DNA of 64,000 bases from DATARN01 sp036264135 (GCA_036264135.1 DATARN010000020.1:1-64000); one strand, 5' to 3'; positions 48,737 through 57,589 are shown, numbered from the stretch's first letter. Made by a program: numbers and translations. Notes: a model not told the origin generated them from the letters alone.

Positions 48737-50031
48737 CCGATCTGCGGGAACGAGCCGCCGGAGAGCTGGAGACGGCCCGGCGGCGCTCCCTCGAGCTGCT
48801 CGCCCCCCTGAATCCCACCGACCTGGTGCACCAGCACTCTCCGCTCATGTCGCCGCTGGTGTGGGACCTGGCCCACGTCGGCAACTACGAGGATCTCTGG
48901 CTGGTCCGGGCGGCGGGCGCCCGGCCCGGCGTCAAACCCGGACTGGACGACATCTACGACGCCTTCCGGCACGGCCGGGCCGACCGGCCAACGTTGCCGT
49001 TGCTCGGGCCGGACGAGGCCCGGCGGTACATCGGCGAGGTGCGGGGTCGGGCCCTCGACGTGCTGGAGACGATGGAGTTCGACCCCGGCGTGCCGCTGCT
49101 GGCGGACGGCTTCGTGGTCGGCCTGGTCGTCCAGCACGAGCACCAGCACGACGAGACCATGCTGGCCACCCTGCAGCTCATGGACGGCGCCGGCTACCGG
49201 CCGGTGGCGCCGCCGCCCCCCTCACCCGCCGGGCGGCGCCAGCCCCACGAGGTGCTCGTCCCCGCCGGCGCCTTCGAGATGGGCACCGACGACGAGGCAT
49301 GGGCGTACGACAACGAGCGCCCGGCGCACACCGTCGACGTGCCCGCCTTCTGGATCGACAGCTGGCCGGTGACCAATGGCCAGTTCCAGCAGTTCATCGC
49401 CGATGGGGGCTACCGGCGACCCGAGTTGTGGGCGCCGGAGGGGTGGGCGCTGGTCACCGGCCCCGAGCGCCTGGAGGCGCCCAAGTTCTGGCGCCGGTGC
49501 GGGGAGGGGTGGCAACGCACCCGCTTCGGCTGGGTCGAGGACGTCCCGCCCGACGAGCCGGTCCAGCACGTGTGCTGGTACGAGGCCGACGCCTACGCCC
49601 GGTGGTGCGGCCGGCGCCTGCCCAGCGAGCAGGAATGGGAAAAGGGGGCCCGGTGGGCTCCCGGCGCCCGGCACTCCCGGCTCTTCCCGTGGGGCGACGG
49701 CGCCCTTGCGGCCGGGCGCGTCAATGTCGGCGGGCGACATTTCCGGCCGGCGGAAATCGGCGCCTACCCGGCGGGCGCCGCCGCGTGCGGCGCGGAGCAG
49801 TTGCTGGGCGACGTCTGGGAGTGGACCGCCTCCGACTTCGGGCCCTACCCCGGGTTCACCAGCTTCCCGTACCGGGAGTACTCCGAGGTGTTCTTCGGTT
49901 CCGCCTACAAGGTGCTGCGGGGCGGGTCGTGGGCAACCCATCCGGCGGCGTTGCGGTCGACGTTCCGCAACTGGGACTACCCCGTCCGCCGCCAGATCTT
50001 CGCCGGCTTCCGCTGTGCCCGCGACGCCTGA
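48733..50031 (+). CDS. egtB: Sulfoxide synthase EgtB (hercynine oxygenase)
   Basis: A 432-residue non-haem iron enzyme. Residues 1-160 are a DinB_2 domain with the first iron His in WDLAHVGNYEDLWL and HEHQHDETM, giving the HxxxH-type triad. The C-terminal half is an FGE-sulfatase (formylglycine-generating-like) domain with VPAGAFEMGTDDEAWAYDNERP, FWIDSWPVTNGQFQQF, RLPSEQEWEKGARW and WEWTASDFGPYPGF. It joins gamma-Glu-Cys and hercynine into the sulfoxide with O2. It overlaps egtA by 4 bp and abuts egtC. Confidence 0.95.
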   Translation: MTDLRERAAGELETARRRSLELLAPLNPTDLVHQHSPLMSPLVWDLAHVGNYEDLWLVRAAGARPGVKPGLDDIYDAFRHGRADRPTLPLLGPDEARRYIGEVRGRALDVLETMEFDPGVPLLADGFVVGLVVQHEHQHDETMLATLQLMDGAGYRPVAPPPPSPAGRRQPHEVLVPAGAFEMGTDDEAWAYDNERPAHTVDVPAFWIDSWPVTNGQFQQFIADGGYRRPELWAPEGWALVTGPERLEAPKFWRRCGEGWQRTRFGWVEDVPPDEPVQHVCWYEADAYARWCGRRLPSEQEWEKGARWAPGARHSRLFPWGDGALAAGRVNVGGRHFRPAEIGAYPAGAAACGAEQLLGDVWEWTASDFGPYPGFTSFPYREYSEVFFGSAYKVLRGGSWATHPAALRSTFRNWDYPVRRQIFAGFRCARDA

Positions 50032-50778
50032 ATGTGCCGCCACCTGGCCTACCTCGGGCCGCCAGTCGCCCTCGCTGCGCTGCTCTATGACCCGCCGCAG
50101 TCGCTGCTGCGCCAGAGTTGGGCGCCGCGCCGGCAGCGGTACGGGACGGTCAACGCCGACGGCTACGGCGTGGGCTGGTACCAGCCCGACGTGCGGCCCG
50201 AACCGGCCCGGTACCGCCGGGCCGGGCCCATGTGGGCCGACCGCTCGCTCGAATCGCTGGCCGGTGTCGTCCGCTCCGGGGCGTTCCTCGCCGCGGTCCG
50301 GTCGGCCACCCCGCCGGCGCCCATCGAGGAGACCGGGGCGGCGCCGTTCACCGACGGGCGGTGGCTGTTCTCCCTGAACGGCGTCGTCCACACCGACCTG
50401 GTCGCCCTGCGCCAACAGCTGTCGGCGCGCCGCCAGGCGGCCCTGACCGGTAGCAGCGACAGCGAACTCCTCTTCGCCCTGCTGCTTGACCGCCTCGATA
50501 CCGATGACCCCGCCTCGGCCGTGGCCGACCTGGTGGCCACCGTCCCCGGCCGGCTGAACCTGCTGTTGACCGACGGGTCGACCATCTGGGCCACCAGCCA
50601 CGGCGACACGCTCGCCTGGCGGACCGCTCCCGGCGGCGGCGTCGTCGTGGCCTCCGAACCACTCGACGACGGCCCGGAGTGGATCGCCGTCCCCGACGAT
50701 TTTTCCGTCATCGCCACCGCCGACGGCACGTCCATGGTGCCGCTGACCGCACCGGCCAAAGGAGATGCCAGCTCGTGA
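50032..50778 (+). CDS. egtC: Gamma-glutamyl amidohydrolase EgtC
   Basis: A 248-residue class II glutamine amidotransferase-type hydrolase. Cys2 in MCRHLAYLGPP is the catalytic nucleophile after Met removal. NADGYGVGWYQP and PFTDGRWLFSLNGVVH are the conserved substrate loops. It removes the glutamate from the hercynyl-gamma-Glu-Cys sulfoxide. The ATG directly follows the egtB stop, and its own stop overlaps the egtD start. It lies in the canonical egtABCD order. Confidence 0.93.
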   Translation: MCRHLAYLGPPVALAALLYDPPQSLLRQSWAPRRQRYGTVNADGYGVGWYQPDVRPEPARYRRAGPMWADRSLESLAGVVRSGAFLAAVRSATPPAPIEETGAAPFTDGRWLFSLNGVVHTDLVALRQQLSARRQAALTGSSDSELLFALLLDRLDTDDPASAVADLVATVPGRLNLLLTDGSTIWATSHGDTLAWRTAPGGGVVVASEPLDDGPEWIAVPDDFSVIATADGTSMVPLTAPAKGDASS

Positions 50779-51770
50779 CACCGACCATCGATGTGCTGCT
50801 CGGTCCCGACGATCTCACCGCCGCCCTGCAAGCCGATGTCCGCCACGGCCTCTCCGCCCCGCCCGGGCGGCGGGCGCTGCCCCCCAAATGGTTTTACGAC
50901 GCGCGCGGCTCACAGCTCTTCGACGACATCACCCGCCTCCCGGAGTACTACCCGACCCGCTGCGAGCGGGCCATTCTCGAGGCCCGAGCGGCGGAGATCA
51001 TGACCGGGCCGGCACCGGTCACCACCCTGATCGAGCTGGGGTCGGGAACCTCCGACAAGACCCGGTTGCTGCTCGACGCCGGCGCCGACGGCGGGAGTCT
51101 GCGCACCTTCGCCCCCTTCGACGTGAGCGAGGAAACGCTGCGCGCCGCCGCCGCCATCCTCGCCCACCGCTACCAGGATGCGGGCGTGGCGGTGCACGCC
51201 ATCGTTGGCGACTTCGAACGCCACCTGGGGGCCCTGAGCGCGGTCGGGCCGCCTGGTGGGCGGTTGGTGGCCTTTCTCGGTGGCACCATCGGCAACTTCG
51301 ACCCCCCGGGTCGGGCCCGGTTCCTGGCCGCCCTGGCCAGCGCCCTGGCCCCGGGGGATCGGCTACTGCTCGGCACCGACCTGGTGAAGGACCGAGGCAG
51401 GCTGATCCTCGCCTATGACGACCCGGCGGGGGTGACCGCCGAGTTCAACCGCAACGTCCTGGCCGTCATCAACCGCCGCCTGAGCGCCGATTTCGACCCC
51501 GAGGCGTTCCGCCACGTCGCCTGCTGGGACGAGCGGCAGGAGTGGATCGAGATGCGGCTGGCGGCGTCGGCCGACCAGACCGTCACCATCTCCGATCTGG
51601 CCATGAAGGTGACCTTCGCCCACGGCGAGGAGATCCGCACCGAGATCAGCGCCAAGTTCCGCCGGGCACGGGTGGCGGAAGAGTTGCAGGCCGCCGGCCT
51701 GGCCATGACCCACTGGTGGACGGATGACAACGGCGATTTCGGGTTGTCGCTGAGTCGCCGAGTGGCGTGA
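50775..51770 (+). CDS. egtD: Histidine N-alpha-methyltransferase EgtD
   Basis: A 331-residue SAM-dependent methyltransferase that trimethylates histidine to hercynine. It shows the EgtD pattern: PPKWFYDARGSQLFDDITRLPEYYPTRCE, ELGSGTSDKTRLLL (SAM loop), FDVSEETL, FLGGTIGNF, FNRNVLAVINRRLSADF and EEIRTEISAKF. The GTG at 50775 overlaps the egtC TGA, with AGGAG 10 bp upstream. The PLP lyase EgtE, which finishes ergothioneine, is not in the window, so the last step needs another gene elsewhere. Confidence 0.95.
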   Translation: MTPTIDVLLGPDDLTAALQADVRHGLSAPPGRRALPPKWFYDARGSQLFDDITRLPEYYPTRCERAILEARAAEIMTGPAPVTTLIELGSGTSDKTRLLLDAGADGGSLRTFAPFDVSEETLRAAAAILAHRYQDAGVAVHAIVGDFERHLGALSAVGPPGGRLVAFLGGTIGNFDPPGRARFLAALASALAPGDRLLLGTDLVKDRGRLILAYDDPAGVTAEFNRNVLAVINRRLSADFDPEAFRHVACWDERQEWIEMRLAASADQTVTISDLAMKVTFAHGEEIRTEISAKFRRARVAEELQAAGLAMTHWWTDDNGDFGLSLSRRVA

Positions 51771-51958
51771 CCCGGACGCCCCGACCGGTCGGAAATGCCC
51801 GGATTGTGCCCCGGAAGTCATGTCGTTTCGCCGACTTGTCCGTATCCTCGTGCCCTGTCGGCCAGCATTGACCGGGGCATAGCTTGCGCGCGCTACAGTT
51901 TGCGTGCAGGATCTAGCTGATCACTTTGAGCCGAGTCGGGAAGGACTGGGGGACATAC

Positions 51959-52270
51959 GTGCGAACAATCGGACGCCTTGCAACGAGGTTGACAGTCTGT
52001 CTTGGCTTCCTCGTCTGCTTGACGGTGGTGGGTGCCTCCGGCGCCGGTGCCCAGACATCGACGACGTGCCCCGCCTCGGGCTACAACTCGTCGTACTACC
52101 CCAACTGTGGGACGACCACCACCGCGCCTGTCGTAAGCGGCAACACCAGCACCACGAGCACCGGCTTGGCCTTGACCGGCGAGCAGGCCGCTCTGCCGTT
52201 GGCCGGCGCCGCCGGCCTCATCGTCCTCGTCCTGGGCGCCCGCCAGCTCCGGCGGCGCACCAACAACTGA
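51959..52270 (+). CDS. Small secreted protein with LAxTG sorting signal
   Basis: A 103-residue envelope protein. A signal peptide (ATRLTVCLGFLVCLTVVGASG, cleavage near GAQ) is followed by a short Cys/Tyr/Thr-rich mature region (TTCPASGYNSSYYPNCGTTTT) with two Cys. The end is GLALTGEQAALPLAGAAGLIVLVLG then RRRTNN, an LAxTG motif, hydrophobic helix and basic tail. The mature ectodomain is only about 45 residues. GTG 51959 has GGGGGA about 6 bp upstream and is preferred over TTG 51926. It ends at a terminator. The 188-bp region before it has no clear promoter hexamers. Confidence 0.72.
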   Translation: MRTIGRLATRLTVCLGFLVCLTVVGASGAGAQTSTTCPASGYNSSYYPNCGTTTTAPVVSGNTSTTSTGLALTGEQAALPLAGAAGLIVLVLGARQLRRRTNN

Positions 52271-52295
52271 ACCATCTGATCTGAAGACGCCACGA

Positions 52296-52327
52296 GAAGG
52301 GCGGTGCCCGCCAGGGCGCCGCCCTTC
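52296..52327 (+). terminator. Intrinsic terminator after the small LAxTG gene
   Basis: A 14-bp stem with one G-T wobble (GAAGGGCGGTGCCC / GGGCGCCGCCCTTC) around a 4-nt loop, followed by TTC. It separates the small surface-protein gene from the DUF4012 gene. Confidence 0.8.
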
Positions 52328-52348
52328 TTCGCGTCCGCCGTGCTAGAC

Positions 52349-54118
52349 GTGAAGACCCCAGTGGAAGAATCGGTAGACAACCTCGCCACCCCGGCGCCAC
52401 GGCGACGGTGGGGGGGGTGGCGGCGAATCCTCCTGGCCGCCGGCATCCTGCTCCTGGCGGCCGTCGGACTGTTCGTCCGCGACGTGCTGAGCATCCGTCA
52501 CGACCTGAACAGCGGGCAGAGCCGGCTCAGCCACCTCCAGCTGACCCAGCTGGACTCCCGGGCGTCGATCGACGCCAGCGTGGGCGCCGCCGACCGGGAG
52601 CTGCGGGCCGGCGCCGACCTCACTCGGGACAGCATCTGGTTGCGCCTGCTCGGCGTGGTACCGAAGATTGGCCCGCAGGTGCGGGCGGCCCGGGTGCTGT
52701 CGCGGAGCGCGGCCCGGGTCGGTGACATCGCCTACCAGGGCGCCCTCAAGGCCCGGGGGCAGCTGGACGCCCCCCACGCCGGCCCGGCCGGCCGGCTCTA
52801 CCTGATCGACGCCCTGCGCCAGGATCTGGTCGAGGTCGACCAGCAGTTGCGGGGCGTGCCCACCGCCACTACGGGACACCTGGCCCAGACGCTGGCCAAG
52901 GCGCACGACAAGCTGGTCACCAAGCTGGCCCAGGCCAAGACGCAGCTCGCCGACGGGCTGACGCTCACCGCCACCTTGCGCACCATGCTGGCCGGGCCCC
53001 GCACCTACCTCGTCCTGGCCGGCAACAACGCCGAGATGCGCTCGGGCGGCATCACCACCGCCGCCGGCCTGATCCACTTCCAGGGGGGCGACATGACCAC
53101 CAGCCCCTTCATCAGCTCCTTCGACCTGCTCCTTCCCAACGACAAGGGGGTAAAGCCTCCTGACGACATGGAGAACCTCTACGGCTTCCTCGGCCCGGGG
53201 AAGGAGTGGCGCACCACCAACACCTCGCCGAACTGGAAGGCCGTCGCCCAGCTCTACGCCGACATGTCGGCCAAGTCACCGTTCGGCAAGGTGGACGGTG
53301 TGTTGTTCGTCGACGTCCTGACCCTTCGCTCGGTGCTCGACGTGGTGGGCCCGGTCACCGTCAACGACGCCCGGTACACCGCCAAAACGGTGGTGGGCCA
53401 GCTGCTCTACACCAACTACCTCCTCTATCCGACCGGCGACCAGACCAACGCCCGGCGCGACGTCCAGAGCAACGTGGCCCGTGCCGCCTTCGCCGCCCTC
53501 CGGGGCAGCGGCTACTCGCTGCCCAAGCTGGCCCACGAGCTACAGCTCGATGCCAAGGGGCGCCATCTCCTGGCCTGGTCGGCGGATAGCGCCGAGGAGG
53601 CGATGTGGACCAAGCTGGGCGCCGACGGGGCGATCGGGCCGGACGACTTCCAGGTGAGCGTCCAGAACGTCAGCGGCAGCAAGCTCGACCTGTTCATCGA
53701 TCCGGTGATCGGCTTGTCGTCGGCGACGTACTCCGACCACAAGGAGGTCAACCTCTACGTGACGGTGACCAATCCCCGCCGCGGCAAGACCAGCGCCTAC
53801 ATCGAGGGCGGGTTCCCGTGCTGCGTGCTGCCGGGAGACCAGCGCTTCTACCTGCTGTTCTACCTCCCGAAGTCGGCGTACCACATCGTCAGCTACCAGC
53901 CGAAGTTCAGCACCTCGGGCTCCGACGGCGACATGACGGTCGTCGGGATGATCGACACCGTCCCCTACGCCCAGACCACCACCGTGCACATCTCGTTCTA
54001 CCTCCCCACCTCGCAACGCACGGTGACGCTCGTCCCCTCGTCGCGCGTCAAGCCGGAGCAGTACGTCGTCAACGGCGTCCACGCCGACGACGCCGTGCCC
54101 GCCAAACTACCGGTCTAG
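52349..54118 (+). CDS. DUF4012-domain membrane protein
   Basis: About 589 residues. A short cytoplasmic N-terminus and one transmembrane helix (ILLAAGILLLAAVGLFV) are followed by a coiled-coil-rich part (about 60-220) and a DUF4012 region. That region contains YLVLAGNNAEMRSGGITTAAGLIHFQGGDM, DGVLFVDVLTLRSVLDVVGPVTV and a C-terminal beta-rich part. Start is ambiguous among GTG 52340, 52349 and 52361, none with a ribosome site, and the terminator lies directly upstream. DUF4012 proteins are extracellular and often near envelope-polysaccharide genes; function is unknown. It overlaps the convergent ogt by 12 bp. Confidence 0.85.
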   Translation: MKTPVEESVDNLATPAPRRRWGGWRRILLAAGILLLAAVGLFVRDVLSIRHDLNSGQSRLSHLQLTQLDSRASIDASVGAADRELRAGADLTRDSIWLRLLGVVPKIGPQVRAARVLSRSAARVGDIAYQGALKARGQLDAPHAGPAGRLYLIDALRQDLVEVDQQLRGVPTATTGHLAQTLAKAHDKLVTKLAQAKTQLADGLTLTATLRTMLAGPRTYLVLAGNNAEMRSGGITTAAGLIHFQGGDMTTSPFISSFDLLLPNDKGVKPPDDMENLYGFLGPGKEWRTTNTSPNWKAVAQLYADMSAKSPFGKVDGVLFVDVLTLRSVLDVVGPVTVNDARYTAKTVVGQLLYTNYLLYPTGDQTNARRDVQSNVARAAFAALRGSGYSLPKLAHELQLDAKGRHLLAWSADSAEEAMWTKLGADGAIGPDDFQVSVQNVSGSKLDLFIDPVIGLSSATYSDHKEVNLYVTVTNPRRGKTSAYIEGGFPCCVLPGDQRFYLLFYLPKSAYHIVSYQPKFSTSGSDGDMTVVGMIDTVPYAQTTTVHISFYLPTSQRTVTLVPSSRVKPEQYVVNGVHADDAVPAKLPV

Positions 54119-54631
54119 TCCCGCGGTACCGGCCTCGTGGGCCAGCAGCCACCGTTTGACGGCCAGGCCCCACCGGAAGCCACCCAGGCTGCCGTCGCCG
54201 CGCACGGCACGGTGGCAGGGGACGAACAGGGCGACGGCGTTGGTGGCGCAGGCCAGGCCGGCGGCCCGGGCGGCGCCGGGCCGGCCGGCGGCGGCGGCCA
54301 ACTGCCGGTAGCTGAGCGGGGCGCCGGGACGGGCGGTGCGCAGCGCGGCCCAGGCCTGCTGGACGAACGGTCCGGACCGCTGGCTCACCGCCACGTCGTC
54401 GATGGCGTCGAGCCGGCCGGCGAAATAGGCGGCGGCCGCCTCCCCCGCGCCGGCGTCGTCGCCCGCCGCCCAGGTGTGAGGCCGGCGGCCCGGCGCCAGC
54501 CAGGCGACCAGCTCGGCGGGCTCGGCCGTCCAGCCGCTGGCCACCACCGCCCCCTCGTCCACCAGCACGGTGAACGGGCCGCACGGGCTGGAAATCGTCG
54601 CCGTCGCCGCCTCCGTCACGCCGGCGCCCAC
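54107..54631 (-). CDS. ogt: O6-alkylguanine-DNA alkyltransferase (Ogt/MGMT)
   Basis: A 174-residue suicide DNA-repair protein. The active-site motif PCHR is at 138-141 (Cys139), preceded by the helix-turn-helix-like SYRQLAAAAGRPGAARAAG, and LGGFRWGLAVKRWLL follows. The Asn-Ala before VALFVPCHR fits the family's usual NP. It removes methyl groups from O6-methylguanine. GTG 54631 or GTG 54619 may start it. It converges with the DUF4012 gene and is divergent from the NlpC/P60 gene. Confidence 0.93.
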   Translation of the reverse strand: MGAGVTEAATATISSPCGPFTVLVDEGAVVASGWTAEPAELVAWLAPGRRPHTWAAGDDAGAGEAAAAYFAGRLDAIDDVAVSQRSGPFVQQAWAALRTARPGAPLSYRQLAAAAGRPGAARAAGLACATNAVALFVPCHRAVRGDGSLGGFRWGLAVKRWLLAHEAGTAGLDR

Positions 54632-54765
54632 CGGTCGCGGCCGGTCCCGCCGGCGGCGTCCGAGGTCAGGACCATCCCCGCCATGATGTCAGGGTGCCTG
54701 TCCGGCGACGAGCCGGAATTGGGACGGGCGTGCTGGTGGGCAACCGCGAGGTGGGCCGGACATAC

Positions 54766-54794
54766 TTGACGCCGCAACCGGCCAGCCGTAGGCT
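54766..54794 (+). promoter_or_regulatory. Promoter of the NlpC/P60 hydrolase gene
   Basis: TTGACG at 54766-54771 and TAGGCT at 54789-54794 are separated by exactly 17 bp. The predicted transcription start is 4-6 nt upstream of the GTG at 54806, so the mRNA would be almost leaderless; no ribosome site is present. This is one of the clearest sigma70-type promoters in the window. Confidence 0.65.
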
Positions 54795-54805
54795 CTCCGC
54801 CCATT

Positions 54806-55954
54806 GTGAACTCGTGCACGAGGAATTTCCGTCGGCACGCGTGGCGGCTAGTGGCCGCGCTCCTCGGGACCGGTCTCGTCGCCGGGTCGGCCATACCCTC
54901 CGCGTCGGCAGATGCCGTCAGCGATAAACGTGCCCAGGCCCAGGCGCTTTCAAACCAGATCGACGCGCTGGGGCGGAAAGAAGCCGCCCTGGGCGAGCAG
55001 TACGACGCCGCCGTGCTGGCCGCCAACTCGACGTCGGCCAAGGTGAAGCTGCAGCAGGCGGCGGTGGCCGAGGCGACCGCCAGCGCCGCCCACGCCAAGG
55101 GCGCGTTGCAGGCCGACGCCATCAACGCCTACGTCCACGGGGGCAGCCTGGTGTCCCTCGCCAGCCGCAACGGCGGCATGGCCCAGGCCGACGGCGGTCT
55201 GCTGGCCGGCGAGTACATGAACACGCTGGCCTCGACCCAGACCGACAATCTCGACGCCTACCACAACGCCGCCGCCACCGCCCAGATCGCCACCACCCAG
55301 TTGCTGGCGCTGCAGAAGCAGCAGACCCAGGCGGTGGCCGCCACCAACAGTGCCCGCAGTGCCGCCGCCGGCGCCCAGCAACAACTGCAGTCCACCCTCG
55401 GCCAGGTGCAGGGCCAACTCCAGGTGCTGGTCGCCCAGGCGGAGGCGGCCAAGCAAGCGGCGGCCGCCCAAGCCGCCCAGGCCCTGCTGGCCCGGGCCCA
55501 GGCCATGGCGGCGACCGCCCGTGCCGCCACCTCCGGCGGCGGCGGCGGCGGGAGCGGCGGCGGCGGCGGCGCAGCCAGCCCGACATTTTCCTCCGCTCCC
55601 ATACCGGTCGGCGCCGGTGCCGGCGAAGCAATCGCCGCCGCCAAAAGCCGCCTCGGCGACCCCTATGTGTGGGGCGCGGCCGGTCCCAACAGCTTCGACT
55701 GCTCCGGGCTGATCATGTGGGCCTGGGGCAACGCCGGGGTCTCCCTCCCCCACTTCAGCGGCGCCCAGTACTCCTCCACCACCCACATCTCGATGTCGCA
55801 GCTGCAGCCCGGTGACCTGGTGTTCCCGGCGAATCCCGGCGACCACGTCGCCATGTACATCGGCGGGGGCCAGATCATCGAGGCGCCCCACACCGGCGAC
55901 GTGGTGCATATCGTCCCCATGTACTCCTGGTTCGTCCTCGCCAGCCGGCCGTAG
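54806..55954 (+). CDS. Secreted NlpC/P60 (C40) peptidoglycan endopeptidase with coiled-coil domain
   Basis: A 382-residue RipA/RipC-like cell-wall hydrolase. A signal peptide (LVAALLGTGLVAGSAIPSASA) is followed by an Ala/Gln-rich coiled coil (about 35-240), a Gly-rich hinge (GGGGGGSGGGGG) and a C40 domain. Catalytic residues are Cys299 (SFDCSGL), His347 (GDHVAMYIG) and His362 (APHTGD). It should cleave stem-peptide bonds between D-Glu and meso-DAP, with the coiled coil possibly autoinhibitory or FtsEX-binding. Start supported by the promoter just upstream. Confidence 0.93.
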   Translation: MNSCTRNFRRHAWRLVAALLGTGLVAGSAIPSASADAVSDKRAQAQALSNQIDALGRKEAALGEQYDAAVLAANSTSAKVKLQQAAVAEATASAAHAKGALQADAINAYVHGGSLVSLASRNGGMAQADGGLLAGEYMNTLASTQTDNLDAYHNAAATAQIATTQLLALQKQQTQAVAATNSARSAAAGAQQQLQSTLGQVQGQLQVLVAQAEAAKQAAAAQAAQALLARAQAMAATARAATSGGGGGGSGGGGGAASPTFSSAPIPVGAGAGEAIAAAKSRLGDPYVWGAAGPNSFDCSGLIMWAWGNAGVSLPHFSGAQYSSTTHISMSQLQPGDLVFPANPGDHVAMYIGGGQIIEAPHTGDVVHIVPMYSWFVLASRP

Positions 55955-56003
55955 GCACCCGCAGCGGCATCGGGTACGGTGCGCCGATGCCCGGGTGGAG
56001 CTG

Positions 56004-57188
56004 ATGGCCGGTTACGACGTCCTGGGCGACCTCCTGCGGCGGGCCAACCTGTCGGCGCCCGACCTGCTGGTCGCCGACCTGGCCGCCTCCCTGAGCCGAG
56101 CCGGCTGCCGTGACCTGGCCCTCTACGTGGTCGACTACGAGCAGGAGCGGTTGCGCCGGGTGGCGCTCGGCGCCGAGTTGCTGGTGGACGGGCCGCCGGA
56201 GATGAACATCGGCGGCACCATGGCGGGCCGGTCGTTCCAGCTGCAGGAGGTGGTGACCGCCGAGTCCGACGGCCAGTGGACCGTCTGGGCGCCGGTGCGG
56301 GAACGAGCCGAGCGGCTCGGGGTGCTGGAGCTGCACTTCGCCGAGGTGTCCGACGAGGCCCGGGCGCTGTGCGACGACGTGGGCCGCCTCATCGGTCATT
56401 TGATGCGCACCGCCGACCAGTACACCGACGCCATCGAGCGCTGCCGGCGGCGCGAGGCCATGAGCCTGGCCGCCGAGATCCAGTGGGATCTGCTCCTGCC
56501 GCCCCTCGCCTTTCGGTCCCCCGACGTGGCCGTCGCCGGCATGTTGGAGCCGGCATACGCGGTGGGCGGCGACGCCTTCGACTACTCCCTCAATGGCGAC
56601 GTGCTGACCTTCGCCATGCTCGACTCGATGGGCCACGGGTTGACGTCGTCGCTCACCAGCGCCCTCGCCCTCTCCGCCGTTCGCTACGGGCGGCGCCGCG
56701 ACATGGACCTCCGGGAGATCGCCCACCACGTCGACGACGCCCTGATCAGCCAGTTCTCCCGGGAGAGTTTCGTCACCGGCCATGTGGCCCGCCTCGATAC
56801 CGCCACCGGTGAGTTCACCTGGATCAACGGCGGCCATCCCGACCCGCTGCTCATCCGAGGCACGACGGTGGTCGGCGAGGCGCATGCCGACCCGTGCTTT
56901 CCGTTCGGTCTCGGCATCGTCATCGACGAGGTCGGGCACCTGCGCCTCGAGCCCGGCGACCGCCTGCTGTTCTACTCCGATGGCGTGATCGAGGCGCGGC
57001 CGGTGGGCGGCGAGCAGTACGGGATCGGCCGTCTCCGTGAGCGCGTGGAGCGCCACCTGGCCGACCGCCTCATCCCGGCGGAGATCATCCGCCGCATCAT
57101 CAAGGACGTCATGGGGCACCGGGGGGCCCCGCTGGCCGACGACGCCAGTTTGGTGATGATCGAGTGGCTCCCCGACGGCGGCTCCTGA
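56004..57188 (+). CDS. RsbU/SpoIIE-type PP2C phosphatase with N-terminal GAF-like sensor
   Basis: A 394-residue signalling protein. The N-terminal ~150 residues have a GAF-like pattern ending in LCDDVGRLIGHLMRT. A short coiled linker EAMSLAAEIQWDLLLPPLAF, the usual RsbU entry, is followed by a PPM phosphatase domain with YAVGGDAFDYSLNGDVLTFAMLDSMGHGLTSSL, INGGHPDPLLIR and DDASLVMIEW. The metal Asp in GGDAFD and DSMGHG are conserved. It would dephosphorylate an anti-anti-sigma factor in partner switching. ATG 56004 has GGAG upstream. No cognate sigma regulator is in the window. Confidence 0.9.
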   Translation: MAGYDVLGDLLRRANLSAPDLLVADLAASLSRAGCRDLALYVVDYEQERLRRVALGAELLVDGPPEMNIGGTMAGRSFQLQEVVTAESDGQWTVWAPVRERAERLGVLELHFAEVSDEARALCDDVGRLIGHLMRTADQYTDAIERCRRREAMSLAAEIQWDLLLPPLAFRSPDVAVAGMLEPAYAVGGDAFDYSLNGDVLTFAMLDSMGHGLTSSLTSALALSAVRYGRRRDMDLREIAHHVDDALISQFSRESFVTGHVARLDTATGEFTWINGGHPDPLLIRGTTVVGEAHADPCFPFGLGIVIDEVGHLRLEPGDRLLFYSDGVIEARPVGGEQYGIGRLRERVERHLADRLIPAEIIRRIIKDVMGHRGAPLADDASLVMIEWLPDGGS

Positions 57189-57260
57189 GCCGACCCCGGC
57201 CGGGCACGACGCCGCGGTCTGAGCCGCGCCGGCCCCCCTTTCCCCGGCCACACTGGGGCG

Positions 57261-57506
57261 GTGAAGAAACTTGCCGACTACGGGCTCGACGACCATCCGG
57301 ACGACGATCCGGAGCGGGCCCGGCTGGCGTGGGCCGTCGCCGCCCTCGACGACTGCGAGGCGTGCGACGACCTGCGCATCGAGCTCACCATGGAGGAGGC
57401 GGGGCGGCCCGGCACCGGCCTCGTCGGCCACCTCTCGGCCGCCTCGGCCCGGCGGCTGCGGGCGGCGCTGGCCATCGCCCTTCGGGACATCGGAGAGGCG
57501 CCCTGA
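57261..57506 (+). CDS. Small acidic protein of unknown function
   Basis: An 81-residue protein that I do not recognise. It has an Asp-rich start (YGLDDHPDDDPERARL), a pair of Cys (DDCEACDD) and a C-terminal helix of Ala/Arg/Leu repeats. The GTG at 57261 follows the phosphatase by 72 bp. Its TGA shares a base with the ATG of the ABC-ATPase remnant (TGATG), so it was probably translationally coupled to that gene. Codon use matches the neighbours, and it looks like a real gene rather than a shadow. Confidence 0.6.
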   Translation: MKKLADYGLDDHPDDDPERARLAWAVAALDDCEACDDLRIELTMEEAGRPGTGLVGHLSAASARRLRAALAIALRDIGEAP

Positions 57507-57568
57507 TGGCGGCCGCCATCGTCATCGAAGGGCTCTCCAAGACCTTCGGCCGCACCCGGGCCCTGGAG
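57506..57568 (+). pseudogene. 5' remnant of an ABC transporter ATPase gene
   Basis: The first 21 codons read MAAAIVIEGLSKTFGRTRALE, the standard N-terminus of an ABC ATPase, with a perfect translational coupling to the upstream gene. After GAG at 57566-57568 the similarity stops before Walker A, and the frame runs on as Arg-rich noise to a stop at 57677-57679. The rest of the ATPase is not found in the window. A deletion or insertion removed it, and the next 475 bp contain no gene. Confidence 0.7.
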
Positions 57569-57589
57569 ACAACTCGGCGGGCTTCGCGA

